DNA from: Nereocystis luetkeana
Lineage: Eukaryota; Sar; Phaeophyceae; Laminariales; Laminariaceae
Direction: 5' to 3'
DNA: 64,000 bases
NCBI GenBank assembly: GCA_031213475.1
Contig: JARUPZ010000009.1
Span: 6,419,601 to 6,483,600 of the forward strand
Shown: piece by piece, positions 23,918-36,973 of the stretch
Position numbering within the stretch: position 1 is the stretch's first letter
Layout: the number at the start of each line of letters is the position of its first letter
Notes under the pieces: generated by a model
The model's input: the letters and a program-made list of their open reading frames with translations, nothing else
Databases searched by the model: none
What the model was told of the DNA's origin: nothing
Made by a program: the position numbers and the translations under genes

Positions 23918-24430
23918 AGGTTGGACAGGCACAGATCTCGTGAAAGTTAGTCTCTGTCTCCCACGACGGGTGAAGAGACGACACCACTCCCACGAGGCAC
24001 AGACCTATCTCTTCTATACTATATTTGACTAATACAAATACAGGTAGGAGAGGCACAAATCCTGTGGAGGCTCGGATCAAAAACCGTAACCACGTCCCCA
24101 CAAGCCACAGACCCATCTTTAACAAACCAGAACGCATGCTAGGTAGTAGGTAGGATAGGCGCAGAGGAGGCTCCGGTTAAAGACCATAACCATGTACCCA
24201 CCTTGCTCTGGCCCATCACCAATGAAAACAAAATGCATGCCAGATACGTAAGATACGTGCAGACCTCGTGGGCGTTCGTGGTTGTCTCCCACAACATGAA
24301 GTACAAAACTCCCGAGAGATACTCAACCATCTCTTTCCATCGATCGCAATGCCATTACAGGTAGGACTGGCACAGACCCCGTGTAAGCTCGATTGACGAA
24401 ACCAAGCGTGCACCACGAGGTACTGGCCTA
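23918..24430. repeat. Degenerate tandem array, ~95-127-bp period
   Basis: A block of the form AGGTAGGAYWGGCACAGACC..CGTG..GGCTCG..AAACCATAACCA..CCCAC recurs at about 23918, 24045, 24152, 24250 and 24360. About five units, each strongly diverged, so this is an old array. The minus-strand frames of 60-90 codons here all derive from it. Confidence 0.7.
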
Positions 24431-25007
24431 CTTCTCCCTTCCGATACCATGAAGGCATAAAAGTACAGCGCGACAAGAAGAGGAAACTAAACATGACAAC
24501 AAAAAACTAAGACGTACCCTATTGATGTTGTAGATTTCGCGACGTATTTTCCGCGGAACACATTATCTCGACGCATATTTCTTGCGTCACTCCAAAAGTG
24601 AGCTTCGCCTTTATTGTCAGATTTTTCTTGTTGGCCCAGACTGTACTCGAGTAATAAATGACAAGTACTTCGGCTATTGACGACAAAAAGCAGAATATCT
24701 CACACAATAACATCCGATTTACGGCAGTACCTGTAACACCTGTCATTCTTGGTTAATTATCAATAGAGAAACACGGCACAACAGTGGGCTATATGAAAAA
24801 AAAAATCGACTCGACAATGCTATTAACAACAACAGCAGTCGTACAGTAGGTCGCTTCTACCACTAGGAAGCCCATTGGGAAGCTATATATTTTGGATATT
24901 AACGTCGTCGTCATTTTTCTGTCGTATTGAATACGTCACAACTCGACCCCAAAAGGTGTATCTTTCGAACTGGAGCTTTGATAGTATGCTCAACTCCGGC
25001 TGCGGTT
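24431..25007. other. Unassigned sequence
   Basis: No recognisable gene; only short frames. Confidence 0.5.
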
Positions 25008-25065
25008 TGGGGTCAGGGGTAGGGTTAGGGTTAGGTTTAAGGTTAGAGTCAGGGGTTGGGTTTGG
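25008..25065 (+). repeat. Interstitial telomere-like patch
   Basis: GGTAGGGTTAGGGTTAGG contains two perfect TTAGGG units, flanked by degenerate variants (GGGGTC, TTTAAGG, TTAGAG, GGGGTTGGG) over about 58 bp. It could be a relic of telomeric DNA captured at a break, or coincidental G-rich sequence. The patch is too short to be a chromosome end. Confidence 0.65.
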
Positions 25066-25372
25066 TCTTCGCCCGTGCCTTGATCCCAACAGGAACCAAA
25101 ACATCCGAACAGCCTACCAACCTCAAGATCCCTTCTCCCAGATTTTTAAAGGTCTTCGGATATATATCGAGTAGACACAACAACATGCGGTCAGATTACA
25201 AGTTCGCTTCATACTTATAGTTCAGTCTCTTCGTATGTTAAACTTACTCCTCGGACGAGACGTGGACAAAACGAGTAGAAGCGGGGCAGCTAGCTTACCA
25301 TAAGAATGCTCCCATACGCATGTTGCTATAAGACGTACTATTCCCCAGTATACTGACTTGAAGATTAGCTCA

Positions 25373-25560
25373 ACTTGAACCGCCCTTAGAGCGGGCATTG
25401 TTCCATGATGTTTCATATGACGATAAGGTCAGCATCAACTGCCCGTAAAATAGGCATTGTTCCATGATAAGGCCAACTCAACTGCCCGTTGAGTGAGCAT
25501 TGTTCTATGTCGGGTCGACGTAAACGGCCCGTAGAGTGGGCATTGTGTCATGATCGTACC
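25373..25560. repeat. Four-unit tandem repeat with an internal GCCC/GGGC inverted repeat
   Basis: The core GCCCGTAGAGTGGGCATTGT and variants occur at 25382, 25441, 25484 and 25528 (spacings about 60, 43 and 44 bp), each followed by T(T)CCATGAT. GCCC and GGGC flank seven central bases, so each unit can form a small hairpin. Confidence 0.82.
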
Positions 25561-28500
25561 GAATGGCCAGGCGAAGGTCAGCACTACCTAGTCACTCCTG
25601 CTTCTACTACCCCTGCTCTCTTTTTCCTCTCCTCTTCGTTTCCTTTTGGCCGCTAGGCGTCATTTTTTCAAACCATTATATTTCTTCTTCTTACAAGCCT
25701 AAGGAATCTTCACAGACACTCCAATGCCACCTCTGCCATCTCACAGACACAGCGCCTCGACACATACATGCAGTATAAATTCAGTCCACAAATCAACCTG
25801 TCGAACTTAAGAAAGGGTCCGGCCAAAAAGAGCAACATAGGCTCTATGATTACTTCGCTGAGCAACTCGGCGCGCGATGCGTCGTTCCGAAGATAGAGTG
25901 GAGAATCCGTAGAATGAGAACAATACATTAAACGGCCTAGGGAGGGGTGGATATCGGGCGAGCCCCGATATCTAACAGAGTAGGCGTTACTGATAGCTGG
26001 ATTTCGTTATTGTTCTTGAATGAAAAGTTTGTCTGGGTGCATTTTCCGTGGCAGTACTGCCCATCTTCGCAACGAGAAACAGATACTACGTGGCAGGAGA
26101 GCCGGCATCCAACGCCGCAAAGCACATTTTATTGTCATCAGTTCTGCTGAAGTTTCGTATAATCAGTTTGACTACAGGAGACGGAGAAACCTCGACGGCA
26201 GCAGCAGTGTAAATTATATCGATTCCGCGATGTGGGTCACACAGGGGGCGAGAAAAGGTGAGGCGGTGCATTAGACAATGAAACTGATAGTCGTACATTT
26301 TCGGCTCGTATCAGTCTCATTGGTCAGGCCAGAGGCAGGGCAGCCCCAGCTAAACCTGCGTCCATATGTTCATATAGATATCAAAGTCTACCAGACGTCC
26401 GGTGTGTGGTACCTCCATGGTGCTGTTGCTTGTACGTCTGTGGCACGGATAGTAAGCCGTAATTGAATAGCGGGGAAAGTGTACTTCCAAACAACAAAGG
26501 TACATGTTGGCTACCACGGGTTTCCCGTTTTGCGTGCTGAATACGCTAAGTATCGCCATTGTTACTGTTTCTCGCGCTTACTCGCAGTAACCTCTTGTTC
26601 TCGCCTGCTCGTGTAAAGGAACAGTGAGTTCACGTACACCATGTATAAAAAAAATATATACATATATCCCTGTATACCTTGTAATCGAAATAAAACATAT
26701 CTCAGAAAAAACACAGCCAGCCGTGTCTCCCGAAGATAATTCCACCACAACGCACTGTCGTGCTGCTATAAATAGTGTTCAACCCCAAAGCAAGACACAG
26801 AGCAGCACGAAACGATGAAGCGCCTCGCTGCGCGGAAAAGGAGTGAGCAGGTGACATGCCTATAATAAGTGACCGCTTTCTACTCTCGAATATGCAGAAG
26901 CTGGTACCCACCTAAAAAAACAACAGAAATCACAAGGGGAGACCAGTGCTACCATAGATACGACGCTTTTAGGACAAATATTTAATGGTCTCTTCTTATG
27001 GCAGGACTGCTTCCCTGAACTACTCCACCCCAACTGCATGGTTTCGGCAACAGCATGCGGTTCGGTAATATACTACGTTGTTGGCGGACCGGAGCCATCG
27101 AAATGCCAATCCTATTTTATATTGTTTGCCGTCTTTGGGTGATATACTGGGAATAGAGGTCGTAAAGTTGGAAACCTCGACGGAAAACGTGATATACTCC
27201 GTTACCTTAATAACTCGTCGGGAGAGTCAAGCCAAATAACGCTACGGCAATCAGACCCCACCAGACTTTCGTCAACATCCATAAGCCCTTTTGTCCTTTG
27301 CACGATGTCTGACATATTTCCTGAATTTGTGGCAATAATATCTATCAACAGAGCAAAAACAAACCGGATCCCGGACGCCGGATGCTGTGCAGATAGGGTA
27401 GAGGTTAGGGACATATTTTTGCATGTATTCGAGATTGGGAGATATATTCCAAAAACTCCTCGCTTCAAAACTGCGGCATGTATGTGGTTGGAACGTACAT
27501 TTCATTTGGTCCCGCATGTTTCAATTAACTATTTATTTCGTGTTATGACGTACAGTTTTTTTAAATTGACGAAGACAACCTAGCTCTCTCCAGCTTGGTC
27601 TGCTTGCTTGTGTTGTCGTACTCAGACTTGAACCTGTATACATTGCTGGTTTGTCCAGGGCTCATTGCGTTGTGCCGCGAGCGTCCACCTCGCTTTCGGG
27701 CGATGATGGACGAGATCATGCTTGTTAGTGTGTAGGCAAATATTTAGGCATATATATATCATTTATTTGTTTGTAGAAGACAGGCCGACATAAAAAATAC
27801 ATACAACTTCGGAAAACAATCGACAAAAAAATACCAATGAGATGGAAAAAACAGCGAAACGGGAACAAAAACTCGATCATTGTTCACACTTACTTAACTC
27901 AAACACAAACAACTACCTGGTATGATAACAGTTTTATGATATGGTCGACAAGAAATGAAAAGACCATCGGACAGAAACAAAAAGAAAGCACAACCAAAAT
28001 CAAAGAAATCAAATAGAAACCAGGGAGCAGGTGCTCCTTTTAGGTCGACAGCGCCAATTTACAGTTGGCTGCGCTCTTTGCAGCTTCCGACAAAAGCATA
28101 TATCCACCTTCGGAGTACGGAGCACCATACGGCCATCCAGAAACAAATATCATGGCTTTTTAATGGTGTCTCTCATATGGATAATACTTATCCCTCGAAA
28201 TCACTCTAATTACGCAAAAGCGAGAGGAAAGATAGATACATGCCTGGGAAGCTACGAAACGGTTAGAGTAGACGTCTGGTAATGCACGGACGTCTTTCTC
28301 TTCACGAAAAAGCGTATTCTACTGATGTCCAATCTACGCTCTGTGGGCCATGAAACTCACGAGTTTTTTTTTCTTCTTCGGAAGTACACTCAGACACCGA
28401 TCACGATGCGAAAACACCCGAAAACATCAAAGCTCACAAGACGCCAGCAATATCGCCATCTGACGCGAGTTAAGGTTGTGAGATGCAGGTTGGTAAAGGT

Positions 28501-31384
28501 CGTACACCCCCTTTCCACAGCAGCACAGCACCGGGCTAAACATATCACGAAGGCTAAATAAAATTTTTCTCACCGAGTAGCGGCAAGGCACGGGAAGCGC
28601 CTGTCGCCACTAGACCTGACAGCGGTGGCTTGTTATTCGGTGTGCGTTTGGTGGATAGGCAGCCAGTTAAACGTTTACGCATCTCGAAAGACACAAGTAT
28701 CTATAGTTGATTCAGCTCAGGCTAATCGTCTGAGATACTGTGATCCCCAGTGGGCAAATTATCAATGCCAAACGCTGCAATATATGTCGTATCGTGTTCT
28801 AGATTGGTGTTGCCCTGGACACATTTTTGCTGCCTTGTTTATGGCGCACCCGGACAAATGATTCGGTATCTCACTCAAAATAGGACGGAAATAAAATCGT
28901 GGAAGTTGTTGTCGCAGAGTATTCAAACATTCTATGACGGGAATCACTCCAAGACTGAAAATCATGTAGATTTCAAGACTGGCTAAGACGAAGATGGTCA
29001 CTTGGTCGAATGACTCTTCTTTATTGACTGAACATATGATTGGTATACGTTTACCGAGCCCTTTACACCGTAGCGTAAGTCTTGAGTCTAGGCTTCAAAT
29101 TTAGATTTTTGAAGTTGATTTTTGAACATGGCACCGACTGGGTAGGTAAAGGTCAATGAGAACCAACGCTGACAGAACGTGCCGAATTATTTGTGTCATA
29201 AACCTGAACCACACGTGTCATGGTGGGAAAGTGCGAAAAAACCCTACCCGGTGTGCGCGTACCTGAGTGACCGCTACTAGCAGGACGGAGGCTGATAAAG
29301 AAAAACATCACATAAAACGGATAAAAAACAATGAATTTTGTCATGTATGTAACGTATTCCATATGTATGTATGTGAGCGAGCAACGGTTTAATTTGGAAA
29401 CACAAGGCCTGGGTGTCGTGTATATATGGTGTGCTGTCCTTGCGATCGGTTCTATTTGTAGACAACAATATGGTACAAGCTGGATATTAATAGACTACGT
29501 GTACCTCTAGATCTGGACCATTGAGCATTGATTCATGTCGAAACATTTCGCAATTGAGTACCAAAAAAAATAATCTTACCGGGAAAATATCGGCAAAGAA
29601 ATATACGAATGATCCATGTTGAAGATCATGCTGCACATTGTCAGATAGATGGCAAGAGGAATAATAATAATAATATACGAAATACCAAGCGAAAGCGAGA
29701 CAGACTCGAATGGTAATGATGAGTGAGTGTTGACGTTACGAACTCCAATAAATGAATACACAGACGCTTGCCACATAATGTTTGAGTGGGACATGCAGCA
29801 CCCCCAGGTGATTTCTCCTTCGCGAAGTGGTAGAAACGACTCACAAGCAGTGCAACGAGAGTAGTAGAACGCAAGCTGCGTATGTATACACGACAGGATA
29901 CATTCGACACGACGAACAACTGTTGGGGTTAGTCGGTGAACCTGTATTATCATTTTTATCGAGTCAGTGGAATGTGTAACAACAAAGGCGGCCGCAGGTT
30001 CAGGACCCGATGAAAAGGTCGAAAACTGGGTTTCGCAGAGGACCATAGACAAGGAAACACAGGTGCCTAGGGCCAACGGACTTGAAAGCCATCATCCCTC
30101 AGCTCGTTTAAGGTTTATCAGCTGGATCAAGGGACGGGTAGACAGAAGGGTAGCGGAAACGACACAAACAAGCCTATCACATAATCAATGCAATACCGTC
30201 CCTACATGCGAACACTCGTGTGGAACATTATGAAATGCACAGGATGACACTGACTGGGAGTTCCATCTGACATACTACACGCGATATTTCACGCCTTACG
30301 TAGCTATGTTCGTCTTGAAATATAAAATATATAGTTGCGTGCACCCTTATTAAGAGTATACCGGGTTTTTTCCGTCGTAGCAGGTAATTACCTCATACAT
30401 TATATACGAAAATACACGCACACGCGTATGCTGATCCCGAATGTATTTTTCTTACTTGTGTTACTAGTACGCAGCGCTATTGGTAGTTATCAAGTCGAAA
30501 AAATCGTATTAATACACTGCTTAATAATGCTCAATAAAACGTCGGTAGTGCCGGTGCTGCTCACCTGAATCGGGGTTTCCTCCCTCTGCTTTTCATTAAA
30601 AATGCCGGTGTTCGCGTTCACACCAGTGGACCCTTGCTCTCCGTTGCCGTTCGGGACTCAACCATCGTGCACGCTTCCCCCCCCCTCCCTCGCCCCTCCT
30701 CCACACCTGCGACGACTGGCGTGACTTCGGCGCTGAGAGCTACGGCACAGTGAAATGTTTCTCCCGGGAAGTTAATCCGGCGGCGAGGCGAGTGCTCTCT
30801 CGCACATCTTCGTCGCACATAGCTCACTCGCCGCACGGGGCAGGTGTGGTGGCCTTTCCTGCTTGCCATCACCAGCACCTTTGCCGGTGGCATTTTCACC
30901 ACGGGGTGTGGTCGTAGCATGGGGATGAGCGTACAACTCTCATCACGCTCAGCCGGCGGGCCTGCTCCTTGCACCGATTCCCCTGCGCGAGTATTGTTTA
31001 CTACTGCTTGGTTTGTAGTCTTCGGTCAGCGAAATTACTCCCTCAGCCAGCAACGCCTATGTCGGTCCTCCCGCTCCCTCTTCGCCGTCGCCGCAGCTCC
31101 AAAGGCATCGCTTTCGGCTGCAGGCAAGACAATCGCACGATAAACACCACGTGTTTCTTGTCAGTATGCGGCACCACTTTAGCATATATATCTTGTTTTC
31201 TTTTTTTGGCCTAGGCTCTATTTCTTTTCACGTGAGGCAGGGTGCGTCCTACTCAACTTCCAGTATAAATATTGTCACATTCATATCTTTACCCAAATCT
31301 CAAGCCTGAACCTATCAACACCTGTCCCATAGAGCACGAATATGCTTTCTCTGGTCTCAGCTAGAGCTGTACCCCGGCCTCAAA
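25561..31384. other. Long stretch without a recognisable gene
   Basis: Open frames stay below about 100 codons except 29576-30076 (minus, 166 codons, hydrophobic C-terminal half, no known motif) and 30618-30974 (minus, 118 codons, basic). Both are near what 64 kb yields by chance. AT-rich islands with short TATA strings occur at 26645, 27750 and 30320. No RNA gene or mobile element ends were noticed. Confidence 0.4.
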
Positions 31385-31950
31385 AATTATCACCGGGTAC
31401 CCGACCGGGTGGGGGGAGGTTCAGGCGGAACCGGAACCGGGTACCCAGGTGTCGGCAGACACGGGTACCCGGGTTATCATACACTACTTGCTGCCCTTTT
31501 AGCGTTTGAGCGGCGGCGGATGAGGCGGACACGGGCATCTGGGTACAGGGGTACCCGAGTACCCGGGTTACCGTACACTTTTTACTCCCCTTTTAGCGTT
31601 TGAGCGGCGGCGTGGTAAGGCGGACACGAGTACCGGGGTTAGCATACACGTTTTGCTCCCCTTGTAGCTTTGGAGCGGCGGCGTGGTACGCAAGGCAGGT
31701 AGGAATGGGGGTATTTTCTACATTTGTCCTGTAGTCTGCAGGGAGGGGCGAGAGGAGAGAGTCTAGAGGCACAGCCGCTGGAGTGTAAATCAACGTATAC
31801 CCCAGTCGTGGGCCCTCCGTATAGTACAGTTGACACATACCGGGGTACCCCGGTAGACGGGTAGCCGGGGTACAGATACCCGCGGTTCCGTGAGTTGGAC
31901 AGGGACATTTCCGGTGCCGACCTTTCCGGGTATCCTCCACCTGGTACCCA
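31385..31950. repeat. GGGTACCC-rich region with three ~70-94-bp tandem units
   Basis: AGCGTTTGAGCGGCGGCG occurs at 31501 and 31595, and a variant at 31666. Each follows a CTCCCCTT(T/G)TAG string and precedes GGCGGACACG. Around and between them the palindrome GGTACCC/GGGTACC recurs many times from 31396 to about 31950. Local amplification of a palindromic motif is clear; function is unknown. Confidence 0.75.
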
Positions 31951-32311
31951 GTTCTCTGTCAGACGGGGTGCAACTCTAGTCTCAGCATACAGCCTTGTGT
32001 TGCAGTACTTCCTTCTAGAGAAAGAAGTGCCTCGCGGGCAGTTATATACAGCTCTTGCAGGGCTGCAGCTGTACATGCCACTCTGAATGGAAAAAAGACA
32101 AACAAATATGTATCCATGCTACTGTTTACACGCTACGGATATTTCCGTCCGGAAGGGCAACGGGAAATATATTCGAGCTGTACAGTAGTAGTACCAGATA
32201 CAGTATAGCTGAAGCAATACCTGGTAAACAGCTGCTGCTGCGGCTCTGGGGGAAGGTACGAGGACAGAGATTAAGGCGAAACTTGTACGGTGCAGGCACT
32301 TCCAGTTCATT
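31951..32311. other. Unassigned sequence
   Basis: Short palindromic strings (TACCTGGTA and CAGCTGCTGCTGC) are frequent. No gene recognised; the 148-codon plus-strand frame at 32055-32501 has no motif. Confidence 0.4.
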
Positions 32312-32641
32312 CTACCCAAGTCGTAGCCCACCAAGAAGAGCTGCAGTCCTTACAGCAGTACACCTTTTGTTCCAGGTACGCAGTGCGATTGCTGCTGGAT
32401 ATACCTCTGGTACGCCGGAGGAAAAGCCTACAGCAGCAGTTCTCGGCGTGAATACACTGTATCCATCGCCACTCTTGTACATCAACACGACACTACTGTA
32501 ACTGGCGCCTGGTGTGTAGATGCCTCCTCCGTTGAAACCTTCCGGGACGCAAGCTGAAGGCGTTCCAGTCTCCAACTCGACGAAGTTTCGCCTGCCGTAG
32601 GCTCTCATACCGCGACGGCCAAGGGCAATCTCCATCGTCAT
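32312..32641 (-). CDS. Weak candidate exon, unknown product
   Basis: A minus-strand frame of 109 codons starting MTMEIALGRRGMRAYG. Just upstream on the same strand is a plausible 3' splice site: a T/C-rich TTTCATCTTCACAG, after which the frame stays open to the Met. Inside the frame, AGAGGTATATCC and AAAAGGTGTACTG could serve as 5' splice sites. No domain is recognisable and the length alone is not significant. Only the splice-site context lifts it above the background frames. Confidence 0.15.
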   Translation of the reverse strand: MTMEIALGRRGMRAYGRRNFVELETGTPSACVPEGFNGGGIYTPGASYSSVVLMYKSGDGYSVFTPRTAAVGFSSGVPEVYPAAIALRTWNKRCTAVRTAALLGGLRLG

Positions 32642-33400
32642 CTCGGCTGATTGCTCAGCCTGTGAAGATGAAACAACTCGATAACCAGTGGCTTACCTAG
32701 CCCTGCTTCACCTTTGTGCTGCTGCAAGCCTGCCCTTCAGTTGCTACATCCCTCAGGCCGCGCCACGGCGCTCCAGCTGAGACGATAGTCCTCTTGGGTT
32801 GACCATTTGCGAGGTGAATGCGGTGGAAACAGTAGCATGGACCGAGGACGGGATGAAGGGTGCCACGGCCACATAATCCCCGTAAAGCTCTCGTTTGGTC
32901 ACTTTCCTCTGGCACTAGGGGGTGTACTATGGGAACACCCTCCTGAGTTTTTTTTTGTATTACTGTCATTGGTTAATAAAAAACATACGAGAGGTAGATG
33001 GGGCATGGGTGTTCTTTTGTTCGGGGCAGGAAGACCAATCACAGGCATTAAATAATTCCAACCGCAGCTTTTTGCAGAGAAATCTTTGATTGGATGCTGA
33101 ATTTCATGATACATATTTATTTGTTTCTTTCAAGTCCATTCGTTTCTACGTTGTTGTGAACAGCACGTGTTCCCTCCTCCTTCCATTGCCCGAACCTGAC
33201 GCGTGCCATGTATGGTGTGTAGGTAGCACCTCTACCCCTGTTGGCCTTCCGGCTAGACAAAGGATCATCCTCTGACCGAGTACTACCATATACCTGGTAT
33301 TGTTTTATTTACCGAACTCTGTTTTGTGATTCCTCTACAAGGTTAACGCATATCGCTCGTCGAGTTGGCCTCATGTTCTTGGTCAAAGACCGTTTGTGAT
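32642..33400. other. Unassigned sequence
   Basis: Nothing beyond short frames. Confidence 0.5.
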
Positions 33401-33436
33401 TACTTACTTGAGACTATCAACTTTATCAAGTAAGTA
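33401..33436. repeat. Perfect 11-bp hairpin
   Basis: TACTTACTTGA (33401-33411) and TCAAGTAAGTA (33426-33436) are exact complements around a 14-base loop. No adjacent gene. Confidence 0.8.
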
Positions 33437-35264
33437 TCCCCACCAAAGCCTTGGTCAACTCCACCATACCGTAGTTCTTCGACCGCATGCCACGTTAGAC
33501 GTAGTTTTCTGTTTGACTCAACGGTTTCGCATCAGTTATTGAATACTTCGAAACTGCCGGAATATATATGTGAAATTTCAAGTGTTTAGTATGTCCAACA
33601 AATAAATACACAAATTGATTTCACATTACAAAGCTCGAGGCGCGAAATCCGAATTTCATCCTCCCCTATCCTTACCGAATCCGAAATCTAGTCACGGGTT
33701 TAATTTTCGCGGACGCCTGCAAAAAAATGTTATTCAGGTCGAGCGAAGATGCGTCTTCGAAGTTGTGTATTGGTCGTGAGATACAGGGGATCCAGAGGTA
33801 AGGAGCGCTCAGACACCTCCTAAAGGCAAGACAGTTACCTCCTTATTACCTATTTTCATGTATCACAGGGCCGAGGCAGGGGTAGCTCAGGCCGAGACCG
33901 AGGTAACAAACGTTTAACCCGCGGCAGGGAACCCCCTGTCGCACCGCCTTGTTTGCCGTCAATTACGCCCCCGGGGGGCTGCTGCCTTCTAGTTCTTGAG
34001 TGAATACCTGGCAGCGGGAGGCCCACCCTCGCTTCCTCCTATGGCCGGCGTGGGCTGGTAAGATGCGTCGGACGAGCAGTACCTGGTAGATATACTTCGA
34101 GTGTATTTACTCGTGTTCGAATGATCCTTGGTATTCAGAGTGGTGTACTTTGCTGAGCGTAAACGGCAGGAAGAAGCAGGAAGAAGAAGACTATGGGTTA
34201 GGCGTGTGCGATACGGAAGATGTGCATAGCACATAAATCATCTAAGGCTTCATAAGCCAGAACATTTTCGCTCCATCCACACGCTAAACGTGACCGAATG
34301 TGAGGAGGCAACGAAACCAATAGTCCCGTGGTCTACAGCAGTAAGTGCTGCTGGAATCTTGTTTGTCAATGAAGACGAGCATTCAGCAGTTAATCCGTGG
34401 GGAAGCCCTGTAAACGCGTCCTACGACAGAGTAAACAAAGCACCTTGTTCGGCCTAAATAGTGCATGAATGGCCGGGATGCTTAACCCAAAATAATCCGA
34501 ACCCGGGTAGCGTGTCGCTACAGAGTAGGTTTGAATTTACGTAGCAGGTAGTCCACAGGACTGGTAAGGCGATTACACTTTCATTTTCACAAACAAACGT
34601 CATCTTTGGTTGAGGAACTAAAAAAAAACGAGCAGGGAGCATCAGGGACAACATTTCGCTCCCCTACCACAAGATTATTCTTCAAATAAATGAGGGAAAT
34701 ATATAATGACCCAAATTTATTTGTTGGACCTTTCGCCGCACCTTCCCCGGGGAGGTGGGTCAAGGGTCGACCAGGGGAGGGTGTTGGGGGAAAAGGCACC
34801 CCATGAAATGCATTGCGTAGTCGTAAAATGAAATATCCTCTTGTCTATACTATCCCGGTACGAAGAATGTCGGGTTTTCACTGACCAGGTGGGCATTGTG
34901 TGCATAAAGGGCGAAGCGCTGTGAAGTGTTAGGTGCGTCCCATAGAGAGGCAGCTAGCTGCATCTCACTAAAGATCTCTGTTGAGGCGGATATTCATCCA
35001 TATAGATGACAGCGTCCCCGACTTGATGGATATGTTGCGTCGGCAGCTGAAGGAACAGCAACAGGTTTACCATGTTGCAAGAAACTAAAATGGTACCCTG
35101 GTTGTTTATGTCACAGAGTGGGGAGAGTGTTTGACTGCCTCGTCAATAATCCAAGACAAACCAACCTTTATGTTTACTGGCTAAATAATGTAGGGGTGGT
35201 AAGTTACATAGGGGGGGTTGGGATTCTTGAGGAAAATCTACTTGATAATATGCTGATTGCCGAA
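33437..35264. other. Unassigned sequence
   Basis: No recognisable gene. A G/C-rich patch at 33890-34060 and short 60-80-codon frames were the only features noticed. Confidence 0.5.
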
Positions 35265-35283
35265 GGGGGGGGGGGGGGGGGGG
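35265..35283. repeat. Poly-G run (19)
   Basis: Nineteen consecutive G. A prime candidate for miscounted bases. Confidence 0.92.
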
Positions 35284-36941
35284 TCCAAAGCGTCTCTCGT
35301 GGCACTGGCATCTACTGGTGGAACTGGATCGAGGAAATGTTCGTTCGCAAAATATATCCGAAAGGGTTCAATTGCGGCGATACGCTAAAAATACCTACTA
35401 TGCTGTGAAATTACTCCGACGTAGCCAAAATGCAAATAACTCTAGATCAATACTCGCAGTCAAAGCTGAGATTGTTTCGTCTGGTGTTGTCGTCTGTTCT
35501 TGTTGATGATTCTGGGTTGCTGTTGATGTTGGTGGTTTGTAACCGGTCAGGGTTGATTGTGTATTGGGTCGTGTTGCCGTTGGAATGAAGTTAAAACCGC
35601 TCAACTGTTTCGCGTTGCTGTTGCTGTTTTTCCGCACAGAGGTCGTGAACCAAACCAACCTTGGTTCTCGGGCATTGTGCGAGGTCAGAGCTCGACATTA
35701 TCTGCAGCAGGGGAGGCGTGTCGCTATCGACAGCTGCTATACAGGTCAATCTGTAAAAAAGACGGTGCATGCAGGAATGCACAGCTCTAACGATCAAACG
35801 GGATTGGCGTCTACTCTCACCTCCGAAAATGGACTCTCTGAAAATACTTCCACAACTTCTAAGTAACACGGTACAAGGCGCTTCGCTCCGCGAACGGCCT
35901 ACGCCGCCCGCTACGCTCGCTCAGGAAGGTAAAGTACATCAAATTACTTTGCGAAGCGGACAGAGGTCCATGATTGAATACCGTTTTTCCAATATATATG
36001 ATCGTAGCTGAAAATTGGCGACTTGGTATTGTTAAGAGCCCCGCCGCCATGCTTCAGGAGAAACAAACTCGGACGCCACATATGCTTCGCATCGCGGGTG
36101 GTGCAACACGTACCTGTATACCCCAGGTAGGGTTCTTTCTTCGTTTGATTTGCCGTGTGTACGAAAAAGTAGAAAACACAGCACGGCACAGCAGCAGCAC
36201 CGCGAGAAAAATGTATATTGGAACTGAAACACTCGGCAAGAAAAACAAAATCCCCGTTCCTCTCCTAACAAAATGTTCTCCATGGTTAGAACACCTTGCA
36301 CCGGTCAAAACAAAAAAACCGAACATCAGAGATTCTTTCCCAGCCTCTTATCCCGCCCACCGCCCTCGCGACTACCTCGCCACCGATTCGGTCCAGGTAA
36401 AGCTTTTCTCATTCTCTGCGACATTCATTCCCGTCGCCCGCCTCGCGTGAAGTATCCGGCTATCACCGTGGCCGTCGTTCGCCAGCTCGACAGTAATGGT
36501 ACTCAGACTGGGAGCTTCCTAGTTCAACTTGAGCGTGGTTGTTATCTTGCAATTTCAAACGACCCTTGTATCTCGTATGTATTCTGTCGAAAATCAACAC
36601 GGAGGCCAGACAGCGCCTGTTCATGCATCCATCGTGTCTCGAGGCACACGCGACGCCTTGGCACGAAAGTGGCAACCGCGCTCCTTGCAACCCCCCCCTT
36701 TATCCGCCAGCTCCTGCTGACACCCGCGACGGCGACGGGCCCACCCTCGGTGCCATGCTCAGAGTACACGCACGCACACGAAGAAAAATACACAAAAAGG
36801 AATAGAAGACTGAGAGTGCCTAAAGAAAATAAATGGAGAAAACAATGAACCGCTGGAAAGGTCCGCGAAGTAATCAAAAGAGGCGATTCCCAAGTGGAAG
36901 CTCTGCGAGGTCGGGGATGTACCAACCGAGCACGCCCAGAC
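35284..36941. other. Unassigned sequence with overlapping frames on both strands
   Basis: The longest frames are 191 codons on plus (36273-36848) and 158 codons on plus (35974-36450), overlapping each other and minus-strand frames of about 90-127 codons. No motif is recognised. Frames of this number and length in C/G-rich DNA are expected by chance. Confidence 0.4.
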
Positions 36942-36973
36942 CACCATAAAACTAATTAGGTAGTTTTATGGTG
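36942..36973. repeat. Perfect 13-bp hairpin
   Basis: CACCATAAAACTA (36942-36954) and TAGTTTTATGGTG (36961-36973) are exact complements around the loop ATTAGG. This is the longest perfect short stem I noticed in the window. No open frame ends beside it in a way that suggests a role. Confidence 0.85.

Noticed and set aside
32642..32700. A ~40-bp intron joining minus-strand frames at 32697-32969 and 32312-32641
   Set aside because: GTAAGC and a TTCACAG acceptor are present, but every joined frame meets a stop at or near the junction.
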